NCBI GenBank assembly: GCA_034506255.1
Contig: JAPDPX010000008.1
Location: 62,001-126,000 of the forward strand
DNA from: a candidate division KSB1 bacterium
GTDB lineage: Bacteria; Zhuqueibacterota; Zhuqueibacteria; Zhuqueibacterales; Zhuqueibacteraceae
Reading direction: 5' to 3'
Length of the DNA: 64,000 nt
The translations under genes were made by a program, and so were the position numbers. The notes under the pieces are model-generated. The model ran no database searches and had not been told where the DNA came from. It saw nothing but the letters and a program-made list of their open reading frames with translations. Shown one piece after another: positions 1 to 8,438 of this stretch (positions are counted from its first letter, which is position 1; the number at the start of each line of letters is the position of its first letter).

Positions 1-3000
1 GGGCCTGATGCCGGCCGGGTTGCCAGGGATTGGGATAGCCCGCCATCAGGGTGAACACTTTGGGCAACTCCGTGGGCAACTCCGTGCTGCCGCCGCTCAG
101 GCGCGCCTCGAGCGCAAGCATCTCGCCGCTCACACTCAAGCCGCGGGCGGCAAGCAAAGATTCCACCGTCAGTGCCACGGGCAGATCGATCACCGCTTCG
201 CCCGGTTCGGCCGTGGCCCGGTTGAGCACCGGCATCACCAGCAGGCTCAATTCCTCGTTGTCAAAGCGCCAGCGCACCTCCCAGGCGCCGGAGCGCACGC
301 TGCGGCTGCCCGGCACGTGGCCGCCGCCCGCCAGTTTGCAACGGGCCTGCCAGGCACGCAAAAGCTGCGGCGAATGCCAGCGCAGGCGGGTCTGCGTCGC
401 AGACACCGGCTCGGCTTGCAATTCGAATTTGCCGCTGCGGCCCATCGCACCGCCGGTTTCATTCAGAAGAAGGTCGACAATGGCGATGAGATCGGCGACA
501 TCGAGATGTTCATCGACCACGGCATTGGCCGCCCAGCAGCTTTTGTCGATCACGCTGGTGCGGCGCTGCAGGATGACATCGACGAGATAGAAGAGATCGC
601 GCAAATCCACCAGGCTGTCGAGATTGGCGTCGCCGCGGCGCGGCACCCATTCCTGCAGCCGTACGCGATTGTTGCCGGCGTTGCCATCGGCCGAATCTGA
701 TCCCGCCTCGAACAGAAGCTCATTGTTGCCCTCCGGCAACGACAGAGGGGCAAACGCAACGTTGAAATTCGCGCCCAACTCCAGCCCAGGGACATTGACC
801 GTCTGGCGCAGCGCGCCGTTGAGCAGCAGGCGGGCGGTGGTGGGTGTGGAGGTGCCGGGGCCGGCATTGGTCACCGTAAACGCCGTGCGGAAATTGTAGT
901 CCGCCGCCCGGCAGTCTTCCAAAACGGCGCCGGCCACCTCTGCCTGGAGATCAGGATAGCGCTGCACCGCCAGGGTGACACCGATGGGCAGATCGCCGGC
1001 GGTGGAAGCAATGCGAATGACGGCATTGTAAGTGCCTGGCATCAGGCCGGTCAAATTCACGGCAACAGTCAGCGTATCCAACTCGGTGCGGGTATCGCCG
1101 GCCGTAGGGGATACCTGCAGCCAGCTTTGATCCACCGTCGCGAACCAGTTCAACGAGCTGCCACCCGCATTGCGGATGATCAAGCGCTGCGGCGCAGGAT
1201 TGGGACCGAGCGGCAGGGCGGTGAAGGACAGGCTCGGGGGATCAACCGCGAGCACCGGCGGCTGTGGATTGACCAAAAAGCTGATGCTCACCACTTGCGT
1301 GCCGCCGTTGGATTCGATGCTGAAGAAACCGGAGTAACTGCCGGCGCGCACGGTCGAGATGCTCGCCGCCACCCAGACGGTATCTACCTCGCTGCTGGTG
1401 GTGCCGGAGGCCGGCCAGACCGACAGCCAGACAAAGTTTTCGCTCACGCTCCAGTTCAACGTGCCGCCGCCGGTGTTGCTGATCAGCACCGGCTGCGCCG
1501 GCGGGTTCACCAAACCCTCGGTGGCAGTGAAGTTCAAATTGGTGGGGATGACGCGCAGGGCCGCTGGCAGCGGGCTGACCTCCAGTGTGATCGTGACCAC
1601 GGCCTCCCCGCCATTGGAGCTGATCATCAGGCTGCCCTCGTAGCTGCCGGCGCCGAGGTTGGCAGTCGTCACGCGCACGGCCACTTGATCGGTCTGCTGC
1701 GTGGTCGAACCGCTGTCGGGAAACACTGTGATCCAGGGCCGGTTGCTCCGCACCTGCCAGCGCAGCACGCTGTTGCCGGTATTGCTGATGGTCAGATTCT
1801 GCGCCGGCGGATCGGGGCTGCCCTGCGTGGCGGCAAAACGCAACACCGCCGGTTCGAGCGCGAGCCGGGGCTCTGCCGGCCGGATGATGAGCGTCACCAG
1901 CACGGTGGCGGTGCCGCCATTGGAGGTGAGGGTGAGGGCGCCGAGATGTGTGCCGGCAGCCAGTCCCGCCACATTCACACTCACCGCCACTTGTTCGGTT
2001 TGGCTGGTGATCAGGCCGCTTTGCGGGCTGGCGCGCAGCCAGGGTTGATCGGCGGTCAGGCGCCAACTCAAAATCCCGCTGCCGCCGTTGCGAATGTTGA
2101 AAACCTGCGGCGGCACGGGATCACTTTGATCGACGATTGCGGTGAATTGCAGACCGGTGCTGGAGACCACCAGCGTGGGCGCCTCCAGCACGGTGAAACT
2201 GATCGGCGAGGGAATGTTGTTGTCTTCCTTCGCTTCCGGGATTTCGCGCGCCTGATCGACAATCATCCCAAAGAAATACAGGCCCGGCTCGAAGGTGCCG
2301 AGATTGACCCGAAAGGCGCGGCTCTCCCCGGGCAACAACAGGGGTATGGGCACGGGCACGACGGCAACGATTTGCAGCGTGCGCTGGCTGAGCACGCGCG
2401 CCACCACCGAGGAGTTGGCTGCCGGCGCGCGGCCATTGTTCCGGATGAGGAAGCGCGCCCTCACCGAATCGGCGCGCGTGGGCTCGACATTCACCACCTG
2501 CAAACTGTCGGCGCTCAGATCCGGCAGGACAAACTGGGTGATGAGGCCGGCCACCCGCGGAAAATCTGATTTGGGATCGCGGTCATTGCCGTCATACACC
2601 ATGGCAAAATTGCCGTAAGGCGAGCGGGCCGCCGCCACCTCGATCATCATGCGCGTGGAATCATTGGGCGTGCGCCCCAGCAGGCGGACCCCGCTCAGTG
2701 GCTTGCCCGAGCGGTCGAAAATCTGGCTCTGGATGAGATGAAATTCCTTTGCGGTGGTGTTCAGCTCCGACCACAGCGACGCGAAGGTGGTGTCACTCAG
2801 CGCCAGCACCGTGGCGGGCGAGGGTTTGATTTCCCCGGCCGAGCCGGCAGTGATGGCAAACACGGGGGCCAGGGGCCGGCCCTGCAAATCGAAGCGTTGC
2901 GCGACCAGCCGGCTACCGGAGGCGGCCTCCTGCCACTGCACCAAAATTTCCTGCGCGGAGAGAAAGGTCAGGCTGGGGTGGCCAACATTGCGCTGTGCGA

Positions 3001-3814
3001 TCAGCGTGGCGGGCACGCGCAATTTGCCGGCATCCTCGAAGACACACAGAAAAATCTGTTCGAGATTTTCGCTGATCATCTCCCAGGTCGCTGCGACCAG
3101 GCCGCTGCTGGAGGCGGCCAGATCGAGCTGCTCGCCGCTTGCCAGACTGACCTGGTCTTCATAAAGCGGAAAGATGTCGCTCAGCGGCCGGCCGCTGCTG
3201 TCGAAATATCTTGCCACAATGCGCGTCGCCAAGCCCTGCCCCGGCAGAAGCCGTTCGATCCAGGCGACCAGCACACGGCCTTTGGCATCGACCACCACGC
3301 GCGGCCGCCGCGCCCACGTTCGGGCAGTTTCCCGCAGCGTCAGCCTGCCGCTCAGCGGTTTCAAATCGCGGTTGAAAACCTGCGCAAATACCTCGCTGCT
3401 CCCGCTGATCCGCGAGCGTTCCTCCCACACCACCCACAGCGAGTCGCCGGGGGTGAAGGCCAGGTCGGGCCCGGCAAAGGCCACGGTGTCATCGGAGAAA
3501 ATCACCGGGACGATGCCGTTTGTCAGGGCCCGGCCGATGGCGTCGAATTGCCGCAACAGCACCGCCTCGCGCTTCTGAAAACGCGCCTGCCAGACAAAGG
3601 TGGCATATTCCCGCCGGTCGAAGGCCACCGCCGGCGAGCTGACCGAATCGCTGCGCGGCTGTTCATCGACCGCCAGCAGTGCCACCGCCGTGTCCGGCTC
3701 TGTGGTCTGGGGCAGAACCATCTGCACCATGCCCAGCCAAAGCAAAAATCCCAGGCGGATGATCGCCGGCCGCGGAGCAATTTCGGGATGAGTGCGTCGC
3801 ATCAGTCTCTGCAT
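1..3814 (-). CDS. Large secreted multidomain protein with CARDB, BACON-like repeats and dockerin (3' end beyond window)
   Basis: An unbroken frame runs from ATG 3814 to the left edge (1271 codons) without a stop. The N-terminus has a basic stretch and a hydrophobic segment ending near 'VLPQ', read as a signal peptide. Residues about 50-420 repeat a 'D-x-x-G-R-P-L-S' strand-turn pattern suggesting a beta-propeller. About 430-545 look like a CARDB adhesion domain, about 547-950 hold four tandem BACON-like repeats of roughly 103 residues, then a second CARDB-like domain. Dockerin-like Ca2+ loops follow ('GDANLDSLVDLRD', then 'DEHLDVADLI'). The last visible residues, 'LMAGYPNPWQPG', resemble the start of a FlgD-like sorting tail, so perhaps 80 residues are missing. 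A second in-frame ATG lies at 3802; no strong Shine-Dalgarno precedes either. It is the last gene of the CsgG/TPR operon. Likely an extracellular or surface protein; substrate unknown. Confidence 0.85.
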   Translation of the reverse strand, partial: MQRLMRRTHPEIAPRPAIIRLGFLLWLGMVQMVLPQTTEPDTAVALLAVDEQPRSDSVSSPAVAFDRREYATFVWQARFQKREAVLLRQFDAIGRALTNGIVPVIFSDDTVAFAGPDLAFTPGDSLWVVWEERSRISGSSEVFAQVFNRDLKPLSGRLTLRETARTWARRPRVVVDAKGRVLVAWIERLLPGQGLATRIVARYFDSSGRPLSDIFPLYEDQVSLASGEQLDLAASSSGLVAATWEMISENLEQIFLCVFEDAGKLRVPATLIAQRNVGHPSLTFLSAQEILVQWQEAASGSRLVAQRFDLQGRPLAPVFAITAGSAGEIKPSPATVLALSDTTFASLWSELNTTAKEFHLIQSQIFDRSGKPLSGVRLLGRTPNDSTRMMIEVAAARSPYGNFAMVYDGNDRDPKSDFPRVAGLITQFVLPDLSADSLQVVNVEPTRADSVRARFLIRNNGRAPAANSSVVARVLSQRTLQIVAVVPVPIPLLLPGESRAFRVNLGTFEPGLYFFGMIVDQAREIPEAKEDNNIPSPISFTVLEAPTLVVSSTGLQFTAIVDQSDPVPPQVFNIRNGGSGILSWRLTADQPWLRASPQSGLITSQTEQVAVSVNVAGLAAGTHLGALTLTSNGGTATVLVTLIIRPAEPRLALEPAVLRFAATQGSPDPPAQNLTISNTGNSVLRWQVRSNRPWITVFPDSGSTTQQTDQVAVRVTTANLGAGSYEGSLMISSNGGEAVVTITLEVSPLPAALRVIPTNLNFTATEGLVNPPAQPVLISNTGGGTLNWSVSENFVWLSVWPASGTTSSEVDTVWVAASISTVRAGSYSGFFSIESNGGTQVVSISFLVNPQPPVLAVDPPSLSFTALPLGPNPAPQRLIIRNAGGSSLNWFATVDQSWLQVSPTAGDTRTELDTLTVAVNLTGLMPGTYNAVIRIASTAGDLPIGVTLAVQRYPDLQAEVAGAVLEDCRAADYNFRTAFTVTNAGPGTSTPTTARLLLNGALRQTVNVPGLELGANFNVAFAPLSLPEGNNELLFEAGSDSADGNAGNNRVRLQEWVPRRGDANLDSLVDLRDLFYLVDVILQRRTSVIDKSCWAANAVVDEHLDVADLIAIVDLLLNETGGAMGRSGKFELQAEPVSATQTRLRWHSPQLLRAWQARCKLAGGGHVPGSRSVRSGAWEVRWRFDNEELSLLVMPVLNRATAEPGEAVIDLPVALTVESLLAARGLSVSGEMLALEARLSGGSTELPTELPKVFTLMAGYPNPWQPGRHQA
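965..2185 (-). repeat. Four tandem BACON-like coding repeats
   Basis: Inside the large secreted protein, four units begin near 2185, 1873, 1565 and 1258, spaced 307-312 bases. Each unit reads as a hydrophobic strand, 'NxGxxxLxW', 'PW(L/I)xxxPxSG', a 'VxV' strand, 'AGxYxG' and 'SNGG'. This is the pattern of BACON/abnormal-spindle-type Ig-like domains. The units have diverged, so they are old protein repeats and not a recent DNA amplification. Confidence 0.8.
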
Positions 3815-4039
3815 TTGAGGTACTTGAATGACATCACAATCCAGCGCGCAGCGCCGGCAGAATATTGCCGGGCGCTGTTCACTCGCAGCAGCAGCGCTTT
3901 CGTGTCTTTCCCAGCCTGCCACCCAGCAGCCAAATCCCCCGGCAACAGCTCGATCGTTGCGTCAAGGACCTTAAAGTTGCCGCGGTGCTCAAAGCTTTCG
4001 AGCCCGGCCCGGGTCGCATCATTTTCGCGCGGCTGCTGT

Positions 4040-5194
4040 TTAAAACTGCGTTTTCACCCAGAGGCCCAGGCCGTAACCACTCAGGTTGAGGTTGCCGCCC
4101 TGGCTGTTTTCCGCGCTGCCGCTGGCGTAATCCGCGCTGCCGCCGAGCAGGAGATGCTCCGACAGCTTGGCGGCGAATTGCAGGCCCAGGCGGGCGATGC
4201 CGGCGCGGTTGAGTTGCTGCACCGTGCTGGTGCCGAAATGATTGAAATGCAAATACCCGCCGGCTTGCGTGCGCCGCGAGAAATCGTGCAGAAAAACCAG
4301 CCGGGCATAGCTGTTGTTGTCGATGTAGTAATGCTCGGGTGGCAGGCCCGCTGTCACTGCTGCGCGCACCTCGTTCCTGTCCTTCCAGATGTGGGTGAGG
4401 GAGAGCTGGCCGCGCCACTGTGGCGCGAACCGCCACTCGAGGCTCACGCCCGGTTCGAGCTGCCAGCCCTGGCGAAAGAAACGCCGTCCGTCGAGCTTGT
4501 CGAAAGCAAAATACTGGCCGAGCAGGCGCACACGCCATTCCAGCACCGGGTCCAGGCGGTTGAGAAGCATGGTGATGACGCAACGATCGCCCGGTTGGTA
4601 GCGCGTGCTGCTCGCTTTGCGAAATTCGAAGGCACCGGGTCTCACCCAGGTGGCGCCCAACCCCAGGCCGAGCTGGTCGCTGACATTCCAGGCATGCGCC
4701 AGCGACAGTTCAAGATCGAAGCCGGCGCCGTAACGCTGCAGCGGGAAGCCCAGCACGTTCTCGCTCAAAGCATTGATCACGGCGTTTTCCCTGTCATCGA
4801 GCTTGTTTTTGCCGGCGGGCAGATTCACGCCCGCGCCGAGAAACCAGCGGCTGCCGCCCAGGCTTTGCGACAACCGCAGGCGCACGTCACTCATGCCGTT
4901 GCAGGTGTTGCTGGCCACCAGCTCGGCGCGGGAAAAGCCGCCCGCCGTCCCCAGCATCAAAGTCGTGCGCGGGCCGACCGGCACGCTGAGCGTCGCGGGC
5001 AGATAAGTCTGCTGAATCCGCTGCCGCTGCCCGCCGGATTGCAATTCCCACGACATGAAGGTGGCACTTTGTGTGAAGGAAAAAAAATCGGCGGCATATT
5101 CGAAGCGCGGCTGACCATGCAGCCCGGCGGCGAGCAGCAGGAGCAGACCGGCACTGCCGCGAAAAATTCGAGTGTGCGGGCGCGTTGCTTTCAT
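4040..5194 (-). CDS. Outer-membrane beta-barrel-like protein
   Basis: About 384 residues from ATG 5194, chosen because it opens a clear signal peptide (basic start, 'GLLLLLAAG', then 'HGQP'); the frame stays open to a TTG at 5224, inside the preceding gene's end. The mature part alternates hydrophobic and polar residues with many aromatic-rich strands ('FEYAADFFSF', 'YYIDNNSYARLVFLHDF') and ends in 'LGLWVKTQF', a terminal Phe typical of outer-membrane barrels. I recognise no named family. It lies 26 bases after the CsgG/TPR lipoprotein gene and before the large secreted protein, so it could be the barrel partner of that operon. Function is inferred from sequence style only. Confidence 0.8.
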   Translation of the reverse strand: MKATRPHTRIFRGSAGLLLLLAAGLHGQPRFEYAADFFSFTQSATFMSWELQSGGQRQRIQQTYLPATLSVPVGPRTTLMLGTAGGFSRAELVASNTCNGMSDVRLRLSQSLGGSRWFLGAGVNLPAGKNKLDDRENAVINALSENVLGFPLQRYGAGFDLELSLAHAWNVSDQLGLGLGATWVRPGAFEFRKASSTRYQPGDRCVITMLLNRLDPVLEWRVRLLGQYFAFDKLDGRRFFRQGWQLEPGVSLEWRFAPQWRGQLSLTHIWKDRNEVRAAVTAGLPPEHYYIDNNSYARLVFLHDFSRRTQAGGYLHFNHFGTSTVQQLNRAGIARLGLQFAAKLSEHLLLGGSADYASGSAENSQGGNLNLSGYGLGLWVKTQF

Positions 5195-5220
5195 GCCTGA
5201 TTCAGCCAGGGTTTCTGTCC

Positions 5221-6507
5221 TCAATTTGGAATTTTGCCGCTCACCACGATCCGGCCGCTGCTGGCGGGCGGAATCAGCGGCGCGACGAACACCGGCGGCT
5301 CCTGCAGCGTCGCGGTGGTGGCCTCCAGATGGCGCTGCTGCAGCGCCTCCGCCGGATCGAGCTGTGCCAGCGTCAGCAGTTCCGTCTCACCCGCCATCGG
5401 TGTCGTGAGGGCCTCCAACTGCTGCCGCGCTGCCTGGAAACCGGGGTCCAGACGCAGGGCCTCGCTGAAGGCGGCCTGCGCCTGCGGAATTTTCAGGCTG
5501 TCGGCGAAGTCCAAACCGCGGCAGAAGGCCACAAAGGCGAGCGTGCTTTCGGTGGGAAGTTTCTGGATGGCGTCGCGCTCACTCACACTCAGCTTGATGC
5601 CGAGCTGCTGAATCAGCGCGAAGGCGAGTTGCTTTTCGAGCTGCAGAATGTCACTCAAACGGCCGCTGACACGCACGGTTTTGGCCACCAGCTCGCTGGT
5701 GGCGGATTGGATGATGCCGGCATCCAACTGCAGACTGGAAGTGCCCAACGCCGTGGCGCCGCCGATCACCACGCGCTCGGCGCCCAGAATGCGGCCGGCG
5801 CGTGGCGCGGTGAAACCATCATACAACTGCGCCGGCGTGGCGGAAATCTCATGGAGCAGCACCTCCAACTTGGTGCGTTCCACCAGGCGCAGTTTGTTGA
5901 CCTTGCCCAAATCCGTGGTGAGCATGGCGGCCAGACCCTTGAGCAGCGGATTCCATTCCGCGCGCTCGGAAACATTGCGGAAATAAAGCACGGCCACGGT
6001 GTTGGCCGCCGGCCGCGTCAGCGTGCGCGACTGTTCCTCCTGCAGAGCCTTCTGAATCTCCTGCTCGGCGAGCTGCAGGGCCAGCCGGCTCATGCGGGCC
6101 TGCACCTGCCGGCCGAGAGGATCGAACAGCGGCCGCGGCCGGTAGGCACCATAAGCCGCCAGCGCCTCGGCATATCTGCCCTGCTGCTCGTGAACATAGC
6201 CGATGAAAAAAAGCGTGCGACCGTCCGCCGGCTGCAGCCGGCGGGCGCGCTCCAGCGCCGCCAGTGCCCGCTCAAAATCACGCAGGTGAAAATACGCCAC
6301 GCCCAGCTCGCGAAAGCGTGCGGCGTCGCGCGGATTGTTCTGTGCCGCGGCCAGCAGGGCCTGCGCTGCGTGTTCGAAGTCGCCGCGGTTGAATGCCGCC
6401 CGGCCCTTGCGCAAATGCGCATCGCCACAGCCGAGTTGAACCGCCGCCAGCAACCACACCACTGCCGGCCCGCCGAGCCTGCCCGGAATAATTTTCAAAG
6501 CCCTCAC
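5221..6507 (-). CDS. CsgG-domain TPR lipoprotein
   Basis: A 428-residue protein with a hydrophobic N-terminus and lipobox ending at Cys27 ('AVQLGC'), so probably a periplasm-facing lipoprotein. Residues about 30-130 form TPR-like helical pairs ('GVAYFHLRDFERALAALERA'). About 168-310 is a CsgG-type domain ('VAVLYFRNVS', 'LAAMLTTDLGKV', 'LRLVERTKLEVLLHE'), followed by another TPR-like helix pair near 345-370. The outermost start is GTG 6507, but the spacing of a GGAG motif favours TTG 6498 ('MKIIPGR'). It begins 5 bases after the upstream CsgG gene and is clearly related to it. CsgG itself is the curli secretion pore; TPR-CsgG variants are common but mostly uncharacterised, so a pore role is not assured. 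Confidence 0.85.
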   Translation of the reverse strand: MRALKIIPGRLGGPAVVWLLAAVQLGCGDAHLRKGRAAFNRGDFEHAAQALLAAAQNNPRDAARFRELGVAYFHLRDFERALAALERARRLQPADGRTLFFIGYVHEQQGRYAEALAAYGAYRPRPLFDPLGRQVQARMSRLALQLAEQEIQKALQEEQSRTLTRPAANTVAVLYFRNVSERAEWNPLLKGLAAMLTTDLGKVNKLRLVERTKLEVLLHEISATPAQLYDGFTAPRAGRILGAERVVIGGATALGTSSLQLDAGIIQSATSELVAKTVRVSGRLSDILQLEKQLAFALIQQLGIKLSVSERDAIQKLPTESTLAFVAFCRGLDFADSLKIPQAQAAFSEALRLDPGFQAARQQLEALTTPMAGETELLTLAQLDPAEALQQRHLEATTATLQEPPVFVAPLIPPASSGRIVVSGKIPN

Positions 6508-6512
6508 TCCGC

Positions 6513-7550
6513 CTAGCTTTTTTGGAAGGTCTGCAACAGGCTCAGTTTCTCTCTCGCCATCTTGAAGGATGGCGCCAGCTTCAATGTTTTGGTGAGCATG
6601 GCCTGCGCCTCCTGGTAGCGCCCCTGATCCAGCATGTTGAGCGCCTCGGAATACGCCATGGCGGCCTCCAGCGGTATCTCCTTGTGCCGCAACCGCTCGA
6701 GGTTCTCCTCTTCAACCTTGTTCACGGCAACATCCAGGTTTTCGCTCACCTTCAGGGCCAGCTTCTTGGCAAGATCCAGCACCTCGTCGGGCGGGCCCTC
6801 GACAAAATCGGTCTTGATGATCTCACTGGTCTCGGTCTTCACCAGCCGCACGTCGATGCGCAGTTTCTTCTCGAGCTTCATGAAGCTGCCGATCAACACC
6901 GATTGCGCGCCCAGCAGCTTGCCGACACGCACCGCAAAGTCGGGGTTGACCAGCGGCTGGCCCTGCACCGTGGCCTCGCTGCGCTGAATTTCCTCGAGAA
7001 TGAACTGAATGCGCTCGCGCTCCACCACCTTGAGCTTGGTGAGCGTCGCGAGATTCGTGATCAAAAGGTCCGCCAGCCCCTTGCCGAGATTGGCCACCTT
7101 GTCGGCCTCGCTCAGCGAGTTGTTGTCGAAATCCAGAATCGCCAGCGTTTTGATGCCGGCATCGGTCATTTGCCAGTAATTGCCCAGCACCTGCTTCCGC
7201 GCCGTCAGCCAGCTCCGCATCACCGCCGGATGGCTCAAATAGGAATCGCGCGGCTCGTAGGTGGCATCGAGTTTTAGAATCTCCGCAAAACTGGTTTGCA
7301 CCCGCGCTTCGTTTTGTTTCGCCACGTTGCAGAAAGCCAGGAACTCCCATGCCTCGACGCGATCCGACAGCGACAGCGTGGAAGTCGCGAGCAAGGTCTC
7401 CAGCAGGGTGATGGCCTCCTCGATGCGGCCGGCGCGAAAATGCGCCTTGGCCCGCTCCAACTCCTGATTCTCCGCGGCCAGCACCGGCAGCGCCACCAGC
7501 ATCATCAGCAGAAACCCGCGGCCAAACGAGTGAACAAAGAAATACTTCAT
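6513..7550 (-). CDS. CsgG-domain TPR protein
   Basis: A 345-residue protein from ATG 7550, preceded by AGGGAG at good spacing. A signal peptide ends around 'LPVLAAE' (residue 26). Residues 28-100 are helical and TPR-like ('AHFRAGRIEEAITLLETLL'). Residues about 134-272 are a CsgG-like domain ('KTLAILDFDNNSL', 'KGLADLLITNLA', 'LKVVERERIQFILEE', 'GAQSVLIGSFMK'). A last TPR-like pair lies at 295-335. There is no lipobox, unlike the downstream paralogue. It is the first gene of a four-gene minus-strand unit (CsgG, CsgG lipoprotein, barrel, secreted giant). The domain is secure; whether it is a pore, a regulator of envelope assembly or a scaffold is unknown. Confidence 0.85.
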   Translation of the reverse strand: MKYFFVHSFGRGFLLMMLVALPVLAAENQELERAKAHFRAGRIEEAITLLETLLATSTLSLSDRVEAWEFLAFCNVAKQNEARVQTSFAEILKLDATYEPRDSYLSHPAVMRSWLTARKQVLGNYWQMTDAGIKTLAILDFDNNSLSEADKVANLGKGLADLLITNLATLTKLKVVERERIQFILEEIQRSEATVQGQPLVNPDFAVRVGKLLGAQSVLIGSFMKLEKKLRIDVRLVKTETSEIIKTDFVEGPPDEVLDLAKKLALKVSENLDVAVNKVEEENLERLRHKEIPLEAAMAYSEALNMLDQGRYQEAQAMLTKTLKLAPSFKMAREKLSLLQTFQKS

Positions 7551-7638
7551 GGCATCAACTCCCTGGAATTTGTCTTGCCGGGAGGCACCTGCAACCGGCT
7601 GAGACAGTTCCGGTGTTCCTCCGTGGAACAACCGGACC

Positions 7639-7667
7639 GGAATAACGCATTGGTAATCAATTATCAA
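7639..7667 (-). promoter_or_regulatory. Candidate sigma-70 promoter for the CsgG operon
   Basis: On the minus strand TTGATA (7667-7662) is followed after 17 bases by TATTCC (7644-7639). The predicted start near 7632 gives a leader of about 80 bases. The leader contains an imperfect stem around 7603-7632 (CCGGTTGTTCC pairing with GGAACACCGG). Motif match only. Confidence 0.35.
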
Positions 7668-8180
7668 ACTTTCGAAACGGTGACTGCAGTGGCCTGAATC
7701 ATGCGAGATCGAGGGCAAAGCATATGCCACCAGGGAAGGAACGGCGAGCTTGCCGGGCTGCCAAATCAGGGGAGTGTGCCGGCGCTTCCCATCGGCTGAA
7801 AATGGAGTAGCGCCGCTGTCGTTGCAACCCTGCTGCGCTGTGCCAGGGGGCAAGTGCATGGTGTGCGTTGCCTTGCGCCCGATCGGATGACCGGCAGGAA
7901 TCACCGGGCACGGCAAAGGCATTCGTCCGTGACGCAATTACTCTAAACATTTTTCAGAGAAAAGCAACCGCATTCTCGGCGGGGGAACAAGCTCTCGCTA
8001 GCGTGTGGAGTAGCGCAGCCAGCCCTGCCTGCCGAAAAGATGTCGGCATGGCGCCTTCACCCGTAACTCAGGCATTATGCGGGGGGAGTAAACCACTTCA
8101 GCCCCGGCGGCACGGCAGAGGAGGCGTCGGGATCAGACCCCAAAAATCGAAAAAGAAGTCTCACAAAAAGCGGGAAAATG

Positions 8181-8247
8181 TCTCGCCCACGAAAGCGAAA
8201 TCCCACGGAAGAAAAGCTTTTTCGGGGGGTGTATTTTCGCGGGCGAG
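8181..8247. repeat. Dispersed palindromic repeat, 'CGCCCACGAAA' family
   Basis: CTCGCCCACGAAA (8182-8194) is inverted as TTTCGCGGGCGAG (8235-8247) with 12 of 13 positions complementary, enclosing 'GCGAAATCCCACGG' and a GAAAAGCTTTTTC inner stem. The left arm and following bases recur at 11095-11126 and 17662-17695. Confidence 0.65.
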
Positions 8248-8344
8248 GGAAGGCGACGGTTTCTCCGCAATGACCCTGGCTTTTGATGCAGGACCCTGCC
8301 CTCGCAGCAGCCTGATCCCAAAAAAGTGCACAGGCGGGCGGCGT

Positions 8345-8373
8345 TTGACTTTGCAGAGAAAGTTGGCTATGTT
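8345..8373 (+). promoter_or_regulatory. Candidate sigma-70 promoter for the dienoyl-CoA reductase gene
   Basis: TTGACT (8345-8350), a 17-base spacer and TATGTT (8368-8373) lie 65 bases before ATG 8439. Motif match only. Confidence 0.45.
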
Positions 8374-8438
8374 GCGTTGTCCGTCAAAGCCTCACATCCG
8401 CGCAACGCTCATCGCTTTTTCACTCGAGAGGAAACCGC

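Larger units (their letters stand above)
7551..8438. other. Intergenic region between divergent operons
   Basis: About 890 bases between the CsgG operon (minus) and the dienoyl-CoA reductase (plus). It contains one promoter candidate for each side and a palindromic repeat unit at 8181-8247. Open frames here have no recognisable protein character, and I see no RNA gene. Confidence 0.6.

Noticed and set aside
2738..5200. An 820-codon open frame on the plus strand
   Set aside because: It runs antiparallel to the barrel and secreted giant genes; its translation is Gln/Arg/His/Ala-rich without motifs, as expected of a reverse reading of GC-rich coding DNA. Similar long frames at 1127-2569, 9294-11228, 14647-15810, 19029-20198, 47006-48961 and 59361-61136 were rejected for the same reason.
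5221..7550. Curli (csg) secretion locus
   Set aside because: CsgG domains are present, but they are fused to TPR and there are no curlin repeats or CsgE/F-like genes.
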